A stretch of DNA of 64,000 nucleotides from positions 12,517,060 through 12,581,059 of the forward strand of contig OX442314.1 of the NCBI GenBank assembly GCA_949358305.1, in the 5' to 3' direction. A program made the position numbers and the translations under genes. The stretch is from Strigamia acuminata. Lineage: Eukaryota > Arthropoda > Chilopoda > Geophilomorpha > Linotaeniidae. Of this stretch, positions 32,561 through 43,110 are shown one piece after another (position 1 is the stretch's first letter; the number at the start of each line of letters is the position of its first letter). The notes beneath the pieces are model-generated. The model searched no databases. It saw only the letters and a list, made by a program, of their open reading frames with translations, and had not been told where the DNA came from.

Positions 32561-35500
32561 TGAGATTATTCGTGGACCAGTGACATTTTATTGGTTTGTT
32601 TGGTGTTTTCTACTCTGCAGTTACCATCATCAAAGTATAGCAGCGAATGACACTTTCTGCATAGGATTTGAGAAACTGAAAACGTTAGATTCGACACTAA
32701 TTGAAGACACTTTAAAGCCACAAAGAGGTGTTTGTTTATTTACGTTCTTCCATTTGTCATATTAACATTTGGGAATTGAGAGCGTCGTAGTATCTAAAGG
32801 GGAAAGTTGTTTGTGTTTGCGCTTTTAAAATATTTAAACCTTCAAACTGAAGTTTGTAAAGCATTGGTAAGCCGTTTTTTTTTATATTTATTTGCTTATT
32901 TATTACAATTTGTATACGATAATACAACATATTAAATTGCGTCGGGAATGTATGCAAATATTAGTCCAGGTTGTGTTTTGTTTCTGCCATTACTCACTAT
33001 GTGGCGGTCTTATAAAAATGGCGATTAAACACGGAATAATAGTGTTGGTATAATTTGTAAGAAATATATTTTGCAAAGTGTATGTATGTTTTACATTGTA
33101 TTCCACATTACAGGGGGTTAACACCTGATGCGATAACAATATAAGGAGGAAAAAATCAATTGACAAATCACCAATGGCGGCTTAATTCGATAAAGGATTT
33201 GCTGCGGCGCCAAAAAATCTAGCCATGGATCAAAAGACAAAAGGTCACTATTTTTAAGGTTTATACGAAGTAAATCAGTATTTCACAGTTCAGTGGGAGG
33301 AAAACAGTACTGACTGGCCAACATTTATCTTGTGCCCGAAATAGATTTTTCTTTTTTCTTTTTCATTTAGGGCTGGTGCATAATTTTGTAAATGTGGCTA
33401 CCTACCGTTTTAGTACTAGCTGGAATCATCGATAACCGAGAGTAAGAAAAATGTATGAACCATATGGCCGTGATAGATGTCGGGTGAATTTGATTTATGA
33501 CTTACTTTAAAGAAACCAATATTCGGTAAAAAAGGCAGAGACTGGTGTGCTTGAATGCGCAAAAAGTCGCATTTGTATGGAAACTTAATCAAATGAGAAG
33601 GAATTTCGGAGTTAAAAATTGAAATATTCGAAGCTGAACTGAGGTGAGCAGAAATATCGAAATATTGAGCATTTATAGAAAGAGTTGTTGCGGTATAATT
33701 CTGTATGTATAGTTGATACATCGAAGTTTTGGATAGTTCTTCCGCAAGTTTTATCGTTACGCACCAGCTGCGGCTTTCTTGTTGTCGTGGAGACGAGTCG
33801 GTCGTTTCTCACAGCTGCTTGTTTTGTTGAATGAACTATAAAAGCAACCTCGTTCTTCATTTTACTTGATTTAATCTGTGTTTAAATTAAAATTACGGCG
33901 AAGAAATTGAACTTGTCGCGTTAGTTTCAACCGTAAACATTATTTAAGGTTTACAAATGGACTTTAAAGGCTTTTATACATTAAGAAATAGTTTCGTATT
34001 ACGTTGAAATTGTATTGTAGGGGAACTAGATACTCTAAAAGTGCATCGTTTCAGTTTTTTCAGGTTTTTTTTTTGTGGTTTTTCATCTTTTGGCGTTTTT
34101 TCTTGAATTTGTAATGAATTACTTACAATTCATTACAATTTGTAGAAAAATATAATGCTGAGTTTGCTGTTTTTAAAGTCATTTTTTTTTCTTTCTTTTT
34201 TGTGCATTTTTTTCTTTATTTTATTGAATACAAAAGAAAAAGGAATTTTTATGTTTTCTAACTTTGGTTGGCGATGGACGCGGTCGCAGAGTTGTTGCTA
34301 TGACTACACATGCATTATTTAGAGGATTATTATTTGACCATATCTGATATCTTAGAGCTTTTAACGAGGGGATGATCGATTTAATAATTTATGGAAAGGA
34401 TGTTGAGATTTTTTTATTAAATTTTTTATGGTATCTGTAATTTATTTTTGCGACGTTGATTTTGTGTTGATTTTGATTCGAATATTGATTATGGGACAAG
34501 TTAATTTGGATTTAGCGGATTGTTTGTTGTTTTGGTCATCGATTGATGAGTTTGGACTCGTTTTCTAAGCTGATTGGTAAGTTGGTTCCCTAAGCTCATT
34601 ATTATTAATGGCCGTTTACTTAGTTTGTTAGACCTCGTGATCTTTTCTTTTATTATTTTATTAATGAATGTTAAATGAGGTGAGGAAACAAGAAGAGAAA
34701 TTCCGAGTAATTATTTCTGGAAATGAGATTAATGCATTTTTAATGGGTTGGAAAAAAGGAGCGATTCGTGCTGATTTCATTTCTGTTGAAGAACGATGAC
34801 AATTCCGTTGAACAATTAAAGTGGAGATTTAAAGAGAGTCAGAATATTTTTTCTCCATCTTTCACTTGCTATACTGTCCACATTCTCAGGGTGATAAACC
34901 GAATTTTGCCTTTCTAATTGGATGCTTGTGTCGGTTTCATTTCCGGACTTGTTTGCCCATTACAACCACAAATTGGGGTGGTTAGCTGTACGGGAATACT
35001 GTATGTTCATGTGGAACACATACATGACCACAATCATTGCAGGTCATAATTTGTATAGCAAAATGAAAATTTCATTCATTTAATGACATTCTGATATTTA
35101 TATACCCAAAAATATATTTTACAATATATTGCTTTTCAGTTAATGCATTCCAAAATGTATAGCATTAAATAATGCATTTATATGTGACAAAATAATAATA
35201 TTGGGGATGCATTTTATAATACATTTCACAAAATGTATTATTATTTGCAAAGCAATGGTACGTAAAAATGTATTAGAAAATGAATACTCGTGGAAGCAAA
35301 TATGCATTTCTATTTAATTTTAATGTATTTTTGAACCATGTGGGTACTTTGATTAATTCTGTGAAAGAAAAGTGCCACAAGTTGTTTCTTTGATTGTGCT
35401 GTGGTGGAAATTGGAATTTTCCTTGTTTGTGTGGGTTTGATTCGAAGTTGCACACACAGCATTAAAGAGGAGAGTTAATTGAGTAAATCCGCCTTGAGGG

Positions 35501-35780
35501 AAATCTTGATTGAGTGTTGGAGAGAAAGGTTAAGTTTAGAGGGATAACCATGTTTATTCAGCAGTGTTAGGATGTAAAAAGATGATAATGGTTTGAGGCG
35601 AGTGAGTGAATGTGACCAGACAGAGAACGAGGCGAGTTACATTAGTTTTACTTGTTGTTATCGATCCAAGACACACGACACACTTGTTGCCATGCCATGC
35701 CATCACTGTGGGCAAAGCTAAAATCAGCTTGAATTTCTTATTTCTTTAAAATTTTTTTTTGACTAATTAATGAATAGTTA
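32561..35780. other. Non-coding stretch downstream of TRIM9
   Basis: No gene supported. Contains the R4 copy at 35090-35345. Open frames such as 33416-33721 (minus) have no recognisable domain and no supporting signals. Confidence 0.5.
35090..35345. repeat. Dispersed repeat R4, longest copy
   Basis: Rich in ATGCATT, ACAAAATGTATT and AATACATTT words, ending AATGTATTTTTGAACCATG, which is the inverse of the left end of the 13517 and 58189 copies. It probably includes one terminus and the interior of the transposon family. Confidence 0.55.
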
Positions 35781-36040
35781 GTGCCCGGTATCTTGATGCC
35801 AAATTCAAACTGCGCATCACATTTTGCGCATGCAATTAGCATGGTGAAAAGCAACAAATAAAGCAACAATATTTCGATACCATGCTGTTGATGAGTTTAT
35901 TGTTGTTTATTTACTTTATTTTAGCGTTATTAGGCCTAATGTTGGGCCTAATAACGATTGGAATTATGAAATTATTTGCGCAGAATGGGATACGCCGTAT
36001 GAATTTATCATTAAGATAGCGGGCGCGAAGCCGCGAACTG
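35781..36040. mobile_element. Palindromic MITE family B, copy 3 (diverged)
   Basis: Left GCCCGGTATCTTGATGCCAA and right, minus strand, a diverged CCCGCTATCTTAATGATAAA. The centre has GAGTTTATTGTTGTTTATTT and TATTAGGCCTAATGTTGGG as in the copy split at 42365/53851. Roughly 150 bp near the left arm is replaced relative to the other copies. Confidence 0.65.
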
Positions 36041-37426
36041 TAGCAACTTGAAAATGATGTTGCTTTAATATATCTAAAATATTAAATTCTAGTTTAGTGA
36101 GGAACTTTTAGCTCTGGCGCCGTTGAATGATTTTCTTCCATACCAAATCTCTTTGAGAATCTCAATGCGCATGTAAGTTCCACTCGATAAGCGACTGAAT
36201 CTCTTTTTATCTCCAACTTTTCTTGCCTTTGCTTACTCGGATAAAATGTAAACATTTTGGAAGATAAGAATTACAAGAGACGCTTCTGTTGATGCTTTTG
36301 TATTTCATTGTTACTTTTTTTAAAAAAAAAAAAACTTGTCTTATTAGGTCTCATTTGTTGTTTTTTGGGCGTAAAACCGAGGGAAACTGCAAAGAATAGC
36401 CCGCATTACCTAGAAAGTTTATTGTTTTTCTTGTTTTATGTAATGTTGAGTCGAGTAGAAAAGACTTTAACGGATCATGTTTTACGAGGCCAAGTGCTCG
36501 TTGTATTCGTTATTTGCGACAAGAAAAACGAAGGCCGACCACGCCTTAATTGGAGCTTTATATCATTCTTTCCACCTTTTATATGTGCCCTCCTTCGTGC
36601 TTGGATTCGTCTCAAGGAGGAAGGTCGAAAGGGTGAAGTGATGCTGATGTCCGTCTACTCCGAGATGAATTTTATTTGAAACTGCAATGTCGCACGAGGA
36701 TGATAGAAACGTCAAAGAAGGGCTATTATTTATCTGTAGTGATTTTTCTTGACTTTAATATTTAATTCAACGAATAACGTGACTAGCGTTCTTTTTTACT
36801 TTGATTTCTGACGTTTTGTCGATTTCTCGGAAGAGCCAATAAGAATGGTATAAGGTCATATTGTGGTCATGGAATGCGGCTGATTATTCCACTTCATAAA
36901 CTTCATTTACTGCAACCACTCACTCGGTTGGGCCTGCAATCACGAAGAGTTTATCTAAGTCGACTTTTTTGTTTACAGGCTGAGAGCCTGAAATAGTTAT
37001 CAGTTGTTTGGTTCCATTTGTTTAGTTAAAAAAATGATATGAAGTATGAGATGACTCTGAAACTAGACATAATGGAATTCACTTGGCTGGAGACAGATCT
37101 TTAAAGCAGATGGAAGTTTTTTTCACTATGGTACACTGAGCCTGAGGAAAATGGGACTTCCTAAGGTAATGATTAAAATAACTAGGAAGAAGTTTTTGTT
37201 GTGTCCACAACATTGTTTGTTTCTCTATAGCAAATGACAACAGCAACCTCACTCTCTCTTTTCTCTGTTACACTCAACAACAAACAAGAATAATAGAACA
37301 GTCTGTAGAGAACAGTCATGAGTCGGTAGTGACATTCTATTTATTTCTCCTCATAATTAGGGCTGAGTCCTGAATTGGACTCAGCCCCAAACCCACATTA
37401 GTAAAACCATACACTAAATGGATTTT
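36041..37426. other. Non-coding stretch
   Basis: No gene supported. A 123-residue frame at 36308-36679 begins in an A-run and has no recognisable domain. A hairpin GGGCTGAGTCC...GGACTCAGCCC is present at 37362-37386, just before the Gypsy insertion. Confidence 0.45.
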
Positions 37427-37598
37427 AGTGTGTATTACTAAAATGATTCATGTAAATGTACGCTGATGAAAGAGGGAGTCCAGTCAGTCAAAAGGTAGAA
37501 ATTGGAATAGGTTTATTCAGGTGTAAAACATAGGTGGCGCTGTATAGAACAGCGTCATACAAAATGAGCTAAGGTAAGACAGGGAAGCGAACATGGCA
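37427..37598 (-). repeat. 3' LTR of the 37.4-42.2 kb Gypsy
   Basis: 172 bp. Read on the minus strand it begins TGCCATGTTCGC and ends AGTAATACACACT. It includes AATAAACC, a possible polyadenylation signal. Identical to the 5' LTR. Confidence 0.92.
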
Positions 37599-37720
37599 TT
37601 ATCCCCTTATTAATGGAACATTAATTGTAATTGAATTGTGAAAATGATGTAACATTTCGAAATAAAGTGGTATTAATACATGAGAGAACTTGAGAAAGTT
37701 AATTAATCTAACAATACATG

Positions 37721-38797
37721 CTATTGAGCGTTACTGTCAAAACCGTAAAATTGCGTTGGATGGCGGATTCGTTGTGGATGAACGTATGGCGCCGGAGGAG
37801 CAGTGGCAGGCGGAGGAACGAGCGGGGCAACAGCCGTCGCGGGCGGCGCAGGCGGTGCGTCGGGTACGAGCGGTATAACAGCAGTTGCGGGCGGCGCAGG
37901 TGGTGCGTCGGGTACGAGCGGTGCAGGTCGTGCAACTGGTGGTACAAGTGCTGGAATGTCTGGAGCCGGCGGTGTATTCGATTGAGGTAAGATATTCGAA
38001 AAATCTTCGAGATTCTCCCCCCTTTCCGGAGGTTTGAGTCGGCCCTTGGTTCGTGGTCTCAACTGGTCCACGTGGCGGTTCCACACGATCGAATTTCCGA
38101 CATCTACGTCGTATGTCGTTGAAGACGTTTTCTTCACTATCGTGCCTGGAATCCATCTAATTCCGTGCAGGTAATCCCGTGCATAAACGAGATCATTGAC
38201 GTCAAATGAGCGAGTTGTTTCGATTTGAGTCGTGTCGGGCAACAAGCGTGGATTTAACAAGTGGAGGCGCGTCCGCATCGTACGTTGCAGGAAAGCATCC
38301 GCTGGAGTGACTTTGGTTGTTGCGTGCGGTGTCGTGCGATACGACAAGAGAAAGCGATTGACGGCTTCCGGCAGTGACAATTTCAATTTTAAAAATTTGT
38401 CTACTTGCGTTTTGAATGTTTTTACAAAGCCCTCAACGGCTCCGTTGGTCGCGGGGTGGTACGGCGGAGATCTCGTGTGGCGAATTCCGTTGCGCGACAG
38501 GAAGTCCGAAAATTCACTCGATGTGAATTGGGGCCCATTATCCGTATGTACGTGGATCGGCAGGCCGTGTTGTGCAAACCAGGACTTCATGACAGCAATT
38601 GTGGCCGTGGCAGTCGTGGAGGTCATCGTGTGCGCCTCGCACCATTTGGTTCTCGCGTCAACTGCCAAAAAAAAACATTTTTCCATGAAAAGGACCAGCA
38701 AAATCGAGATGTATTCTGCCCCAAATTTCGTCAGGGATTGGCCAACGAATGTCTGGTGTTTTGGGTGGGTCTGGGAGTGCGGTGTGGCACACATCAC
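37721..38797 (-). CDS. Gypsy integrase C-terminal part (after frameshift)
   Basis: This frame continues the polyprotein from the A9/T9 homopolymer at 38667-38675. It holds the second catalytic Asp (HTDNGPQF), the catalytic Glu (NGAVEGF) of the DDE integrase core, and a long proline-rich tail in which a 16-residue LVPDAPPAPPATAV-type unit is repeated twice (48-bp tandem repeat near 37845-37940). Sequence upstream of about 38676 in this frame is not part of the protein. The frameshift separates the first catalytic Asp from the other two, so this copy makes no integrase unless frameshifting occurs or the base is an assembly error. Confidence 0.85.
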   Translation of the reverse strand: MMCATPHSQTHPKHQTFVGQSLTKFGAEYISILLVLFMEKCFFLAVDARTKWCEAHTMTSTTATATIAVMKSWFAQHGLPIHVHTDNGPQFTSSEFSDFLSRNGIRHTRSPPYHPATNGAVEGFVKTFKTQVDKFLKLKLSLPEAVNRFLLSYRTTPHATTKVTPADAFLQRTMRTRLHLLNPRLLPDTTQIETTRSFDVNDLVYARDYLHGIRWIPGTIVKKTSSTTYDVDVGNSIVWNRHVDQLRPRTKGRLKPPERGENLEDFSNILPQSNTPPAPDIPALVPPVARPAPLVPDAPPAPPATAVIPLVPDAPPAPPATAVAPLVPPPATAPPAPYVHPQRIRHPTQFYGFDSNAQ

Positions 38798-41700
38798 ACG
38801 AACGAACTAAGTGTTCCACGTCGGTGTCTATGCACGGCCACCAAACTGTTGCGCGAGCGAGGGCCTTCGTACGGACGATTCCAAAGTGGCCCGTGTGCAG
38901 TTCCGTCAAAACTGCCTTTCGAAGCGGTGCAGGAATTACTAGTCGGTCCGACAAGAACAAAAATGCGTCGTACGTTGAAAAAGCCTCGCGGTGCTTAAAA
39001 TATGGCGCCAACTCGGGTGTTTTCGTTTTCCAATCGTTCTGCAAGCATGTTATTGCGGCTTGCAGTTCGGGATCTGCGAGGTAGGCTGCTCTCAGGGCAG
39101 CGGTCGAGACTGGAAACTGTGATAACGAGAGGGAAAAAATTTCATTAATTTCGAAATCCAAGTTTTCGCGATCGTCCACTCGAGGTTGCGGGTTTCGGGA
39201 TAGTCCATCTGCGACAGCATTATCGGACGCGGGCACATGTTCAATTTCGTAGTCGTAGGCTGATAGAAAAACCGCCCACCGGTGTAATCTGGCGGCGACG
39301 ATCTGATTGCATCCTTTACGATCACCGAAAATTGAGACTAATGGCTTGTGGTCCGTTCGCAATACGAATTTTCGTCCGAAGAGGTGATGATGAAACTTTC
39401 TAATGCCATATATTATGGCAAACCCTTCGCGCTCGATCTGCGCGTAGTTCTTTTGGGCTGGTGACAACAGCGAGCTTGCAAAAGCGATAGGGCGATGTAC
39501 TCCATTTTCAAGGTGAGAAATAAATGCACCCACACCCACTGGTGATGCATCCACGGTTAAGTACAAAGTTTTGGCCGCGCTGTAGTGCATTAATGCAGAC
39601 TCGACAGTCACCGACTTTTTAACGGTCGTAAATGCGGCCTCCTGCTCCTTTCCCCACGTCCACGGCACATCATCTCTCGTCAAACGGTATAATGGCTCTA
39701 GCATTGTTGAAAGGTTGGCTATAAAACGACCATAATAATTAATTAGTCCCAAAAAGGATTTCAATGATGTTATGTCGGTTGGTTGAGTTGCTTTACGCAA
39801 TGGAGCCAATTTCGAATCAATGGGGGTTATGCCGTTCTTGGAAATGTTGAGGCCTAGGAACTGGACGCTTGAGCGCAGGAACTTGCACTTCGAGCGGTTG
39901 AGAGTCAATCCGTTTTCATCGAAGGTGCCTAATAACTGGTCGAGATTCTGCAAATGAACTTGATTAGTGGAATCGGTGACTGCGGAGTCATCGATATATG
40001 GCTGTGTGTTGCCAACATCAGCCGTTAATGTATCCATCGTCCTTTGAAAAATCGCCGGAGCGGACGAAATTCCGTAAAAGAGTCGGTTGACAGTGAACAA
40101 GCCAAGGTGTGTGTTTATGGTGCACACAGCCTTGCTTGCAGCATCTAACTCTAGTTGGTTATAGGCCGAGTTCATATCCAAAATGGAATATGACTCACCG
40201 CCAGCCAACTTTGCAGTAACATCTGCAAATAAAGGAAGTGGATAAGCATTAGGCACTACTGCCTTATTAACTGTTCGATTGTAACACCCGGCTATCTTCA
40301 AGGTGCCGTCTGATTTCAAGACGTGCATAATGGGTGTTGCCCAATTTGAAGATGCCACTGGTGTGATTATGCCCAACGCCTGAAGTCGTCTTAATTCCTC
40401 CTCTACTTTGGGTTTCATGGCCAATGGAACAGGATACGCCTTCAAAAAAATTGGTTTTACAGCTGGGTCGATGTCGATTGAAACAGGAGCGCCGGTGTAA
40501 CGTCCTATTTCCTCTCTGAAAACGTTTGAGTGTTTTTCCAACACAGCCGCGAGTTCATCTGCAGTTTTTGTCGTAAGTTCGTCTGCTGCTGTTGATGTCG
40601 TCGAAATTGCATTCACTTCTGGCTGCATACGAGCGAGTTCGCCAAACGTATCGAGCCACGTACGACCGAGTAATGGGGCGAGTCCGTTGGTTGCGACACA
40701 CAATGGGAGTTTGTATTTCCGTCCTTTGAACTTCACGGGCACGACGCAAACCCCTTCCATGTGGAGAGGACTGCCATCGTACGTTGCCATCGGACAAGGA
40801 AGGGGCTGCAATGAGAATTTGGAAAAATAGCGATTATACATTGCGAGATTTATTATTGATGCTCCTGCCCCCGTGTCGATTTCCATAAGAATGTCGACAC
40901 CTGCGATACAAACGGGTAGTGTCAACGGTTTGACTCGAGTCATTTCGACATTGTTGAGTCGGTCTGGTCCGACTGGTCGTATTGAGTAGTACGTCAACGG
41001 ATCCTGCATATGTAGCGACTGCACGGGTGATTGCTTCGATACCGAACGACACGCAGGTTTGATGTGACCCATGCGTCCACAACCGTTGCATTTTGCATTG
41101 CGATACTTGCAGTCGTCGCGTCTGTGCCCAGGGTTACCACATGACGGGCATTTCGAGCCGTTGTTGCTCGTAGAAGACGTGCCCGGTGGCTGTGGAGGTG
41201 GTTTTGAGCCGCTCGTGCGTGATTTGTTACCGTAACGTGAATTGTGTGGCTTTTTCTCAGAGTTGGTGATCTGGTGCACCGTCGTCTTGGAATCAGGGCG
41301 AAATTTGGGTACTTCAGTGAATGTGAGTTCCATGGATGTCGCGACCTGATAAATATTGTCAAAAGTCAAATCAGTGAGGTGAACAATAGCACGAGTGATC
41401 GGCTCGGAACGCAAACCGCATGCAAAGCGATCACGTAGAGCTGTAGAAAGAAATTCGCCAAATTCGCAAGTTGTAGCCATTGCTTGGAGTTCCAGAGCGT
41501 AGTCGGCAATTGATTCGGTCGTATTTTGGTAACGTGCGTAAAATTTGTTGCGCTCGGCCAGCATCATCGTCTTGGGACGTGCGTGTTTCGCCATGAGTGC
41601 AGTAATTTGGACAAACGTGAGTTCCTTTGGTTTTTTAGGGCTGGCGAGATCGGATACTCGTTTATAGTTGTCCGGTCCCATCCACGCGAGAAATAATTTC

Positions 41701-41816
41701 ACGCGCTTATCTTCTGCCACGTCGTTTCCATCAAAATATAATTCAGTGCGCTCCACATATTGATTCCAATCGTCCGCCGGATCGTAGCGTTCGAACGACT
41801 GAGTCTGCGTGGCCAT
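38658..41816 (-). CDS. Gypsy gag-pol polyprotein (to the frameshift)
   Basis: 1052 residues. Gag occupies about 1-215; two CCHC zinc knuckles follow (CPSCGNPGHRRDDC at 223, CNGCGRMGHIKPAC at 243). The aspartic protease site is IDTGAGAS (Asp 314). The reverse transcriptase has SILDMNSAYNQ and the catalytic YIDD at 607-610, RNase H begins near LTVDASPVG (about 740), and the integrase zinc-binding domain is at about 985-1025 (HTGHFG, SCDVCH). The first integrase Asp (HLDFAGP) is present just before the frame is lost at the homopolymer 38667-38675. The ATG at 41816 lies about 150 bases inside the primer-binding site. The single gag-pol frame and domain style fit the mag/K02A2.6-like group. Confidence 0.92.
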   Translation of the reverse strand: MATQTQSFERYDPADDWNQYVERTELYFDGNDVAEDKRVKLFLAWMGPDNYKRVSDLASPKKPKELTFVQITALMAKHARPKTMMLAERNKFYARYQNTTESIADYALELQAMATTCEFGEFLSTALRDRFACGLRSEPITRAIVHLTDLTFDNIYQVATSMELTFTEVPKFRPDSKTTVHQITNSEKKPHNSRYGNKSRTSGSKPPPQPPGTSSTSNNGSKCPSCGNPGHRRDDCKYRNAKCNGCGRMGHIKPACRSVSKQSPVQSLHMQDPLTYYSIRPVGPDRLNNVEMTRVKPLTLPVCIAGVDILMEIDTGAGASIINLAMYNRYFSKFSLQPLPCPMATYDGSPLHMEGVCVVPVKFKGRKYKLPLCVATNGLAPLLGRTWLDTFGELARMQPEVNAISTTSTAADELTTKTADELAAVLEKHSNVFREEIGRYTGAPVSIDIDPAVKPIFLKAYPVPLAMKPKVEEELRRLQALGIITPVASSNWATPIMHVLKSDGTLKIAGCYNRTVNKAVVPNAYPLPLFADVTAKLAGGESYSILDMNSAYNQLELDAASKAVCTINTHLGLFTVNRLFYGISSAPAIFQRTMDTLTADVGNTQPYIDDSAVTDSTNQVHLQNLDQLLGTFDENGLTLNRSKCKFLRSSVQFLGLNISKNGITPIDSKLAPLRKATQPTDITSLKSFLGLINYYGRFIANLSTMLEPLYRLTRDDVPWTWGKEQEAAFTTVKKSVTVESALMHYSAAKTLYLTVDASPVGVGAFISHLENGVHRPIAFASSLLSPAQKNYAQIEREGFAIIYGIRKFHHHLFGRKFVLRTDHKPLVSIFGDRKGCNQIVAARLHRWAVFLSAYDYEIEHVPASDNAVADGLSRNPQPRVDDRENLDFEINEIFSLSLSQFPVSTAALRAAYLADPELQAAITCLQNDWKTKTPELAPYFKHREAFSTYDAFLFLSDRLVIPAPLRKAVLTELHTGHFGIVRTKALARATVWWPCIDTDVEHLVRSCDVCHTALPDPPKTPDIRWPIPDEIWGRIHLDFAGPFHGKMFFFGS

Positions 41817-41989
41817 CGTGAAAATTGAGGAAGAACAAAAAACGAGCAGAACGGGTTAAGCCTAACACGCGGTGGTTTAGGCCCAAAAGTCCGAAAAAGT
41901 CCAAAAAAACACAAAAACGACACAAAACTTGCGTGAAATTCTTCCTGAAGTTATGCGATGAATTTTCGTCGCATCCTCGTCGCCAATTT

Positions 41990-42161
41990 AGTGTGTATTA
42001 CTAAAATGATTCATGTAAATGTACGCTGATGAAAGAGGGAGTCCAGTCAGTCAAAAGGTAGAAATTGGAATAGGTTTATTCAGGTGTAAAACATAGGTGG
42101 CGCTGTATAGAACAGCGTCATACAAAATGAGCTAAGGTAAGACAGGGAAGCGAACATGGCA
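41990..42161 (-). repeat. 5' LTR of the 37.4-42.2 kb Gypsy
   Basis: 172 bp, identical to the copy at 37427-37598. On the minus strand the primer-binding site starts a few bases beyond it. A short LTR for a Gypsy element, and no TATA box was obvious. Confidence 0.92.
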
Positions 42162-42541
42162 GATTTTACAGTTTTCTTAATTCTTTGTGTGATAAATTAT
42201 AAATTATTTCTCTGAATGGTTTGTTGACTATACAGTATACGACCCTTTTGTGTATCGGCTTTAGCACTTTTATACCATGTTCACACCAAGCTTTTGCATC
42301 TCATCCAAAGCTGCGGATCTAGATCCAAGATTGGTGTGAACACTGAACTCTGTTCAGGGATCTACAGTCAGCGCACGGTATCTTGATGCTAAATTCGTAC
42401 TGCGCATCCCATTCTGCGCAGACGATTTTCTAATTCCAGTTATTTATATTTAGCAGTATTAAGTCTAATATTAGGCCTATCAATGCTAAAATAAAGTAAA
42501 TAAACAACAATATTGGTCATACTGTGTGAATTACTTTTAAT

Positions 42542-43110
42542 TGTGACCGATTATTGGCCACTACAACACACCCACATGGCCCAGCCCAACTCCGCCCGCC
42601 AGGTGGCGTTGACGGTTGAGGGATGGTGACCAGGATGACGTCATATCCGGTCACCAACCCCACAACCAATGGGAAGAGGTACTCTCGTACCCATGGTGCA
42701 AGAGTGAGATATAAAAGGCCCAACATCCTGTTTCTGGCCAGAGTTCCACAGGAACGGTCCTGACCAACATCAGACCGGTCCACACTCTTGTTCACCATGG
42801 TGTCACTTAGGGACTTGGCCGGTATGCCAGTCCCAGTACCGTGAGCGATTACCATGGGCCAAATGAACATCGACATGACCACGCCGCACAACCAGGTTAA
42901 CCCTAACCACGTGTGTGCCGCGTGTGGTCACAGGTCTGCTGCAGCAATGCAGCAGGAGCATGGGAGAGACACAAGATATTGACCCCTAGACAACTGAATA
43001 AAGGCCTAAAACCTCAAACACAGTCTCTTGTAGTCTCCTATCTATACGTGTCGAGCGTCCGGCGCTGTTTAGGCATTCCCGTGCCTGAACAATGTCCGTC
43101 CACTCTCACA
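42542..43110 (+). repeat. 5' LTR of the 11 kb Gypsy
   Basis: Starts TGTGACCGATTATTGG and ends CACTCTCACA. It has the parts of a polymerase II promoter: a full CRE palindrome TGACGTCA (42636-42643), CCAAT (42666-42670) and TATAAAA (42710-42716), with an AATAAA signal at 42997-43002. A long minus-strand frame within it is accidental. Confidence 0.95.
42636..42716 (+). promoter_or_regulatory. LTR core promoter: CRE, CCAAT and TATA
   Basis: TGACGTCA, CCAATGGG and TATAAAAGGCC occur in order within 80 bp, followed 25-35 bases later by candidate start sequence. The copy in the 3' LTR (shifted by 10584 bases) is the same. CREB/ATF binding is inferred from the palindrome. Confidence 0.65.

Larger units (their letters stand above)
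37427..42161 (-). mobile_element. Gypsy LTR retrotransposon, mag/K02A2.6-like, nearly full length
   Basis: A 4.7 kb element on the minus strand with two 172-bp LTRs (37427-37598 and 41990-42161) that I read as identical, so a very recent insertion. GATTTT flanks both sides (37421-37426 and 42162-42167), though the exact LTR/duplication border is ambiguous by 1-2 bases because the LTR edge also carries T's. The primer-binding site TGGCGACGAGGATGCGAC (plus 41968-41985) and a purine tract AATAAGGGGATAA next to the 3' LTR complete the structure. Coding order gag, protease, reverse transcriptase, RNase H, integrase in one frame, interrupted by one frameshift. Confidence 0.93.

Noticed and set aside
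36308-36679. 123-residue frame considered as a small gene
   Set aside because: Starts in an A-run, no recognisable domain, signal or splice context.
37708-37990. Repetitive R/G/S-rich frames on both strands near 37.7-38.0 kb
   Set aside because: These read the 48-bp tandem repeat of the integrase tail in other frames.
38232-38998. Long plus-strand frames opposite the minus-strand Gypsy integrase
   Set aside because: They are shadows of the real coding strand, with Arg/Gly-rich composition from codon complementarity.
42517-42891. 124-residue minus-strand frame in the 5' LTR, repeated as 169 residues at 52966-53475
   Set aside because: It is antisense to the LTR promoter region, exists in both LTRs only because they are duplicates, and has no recognisable domain.
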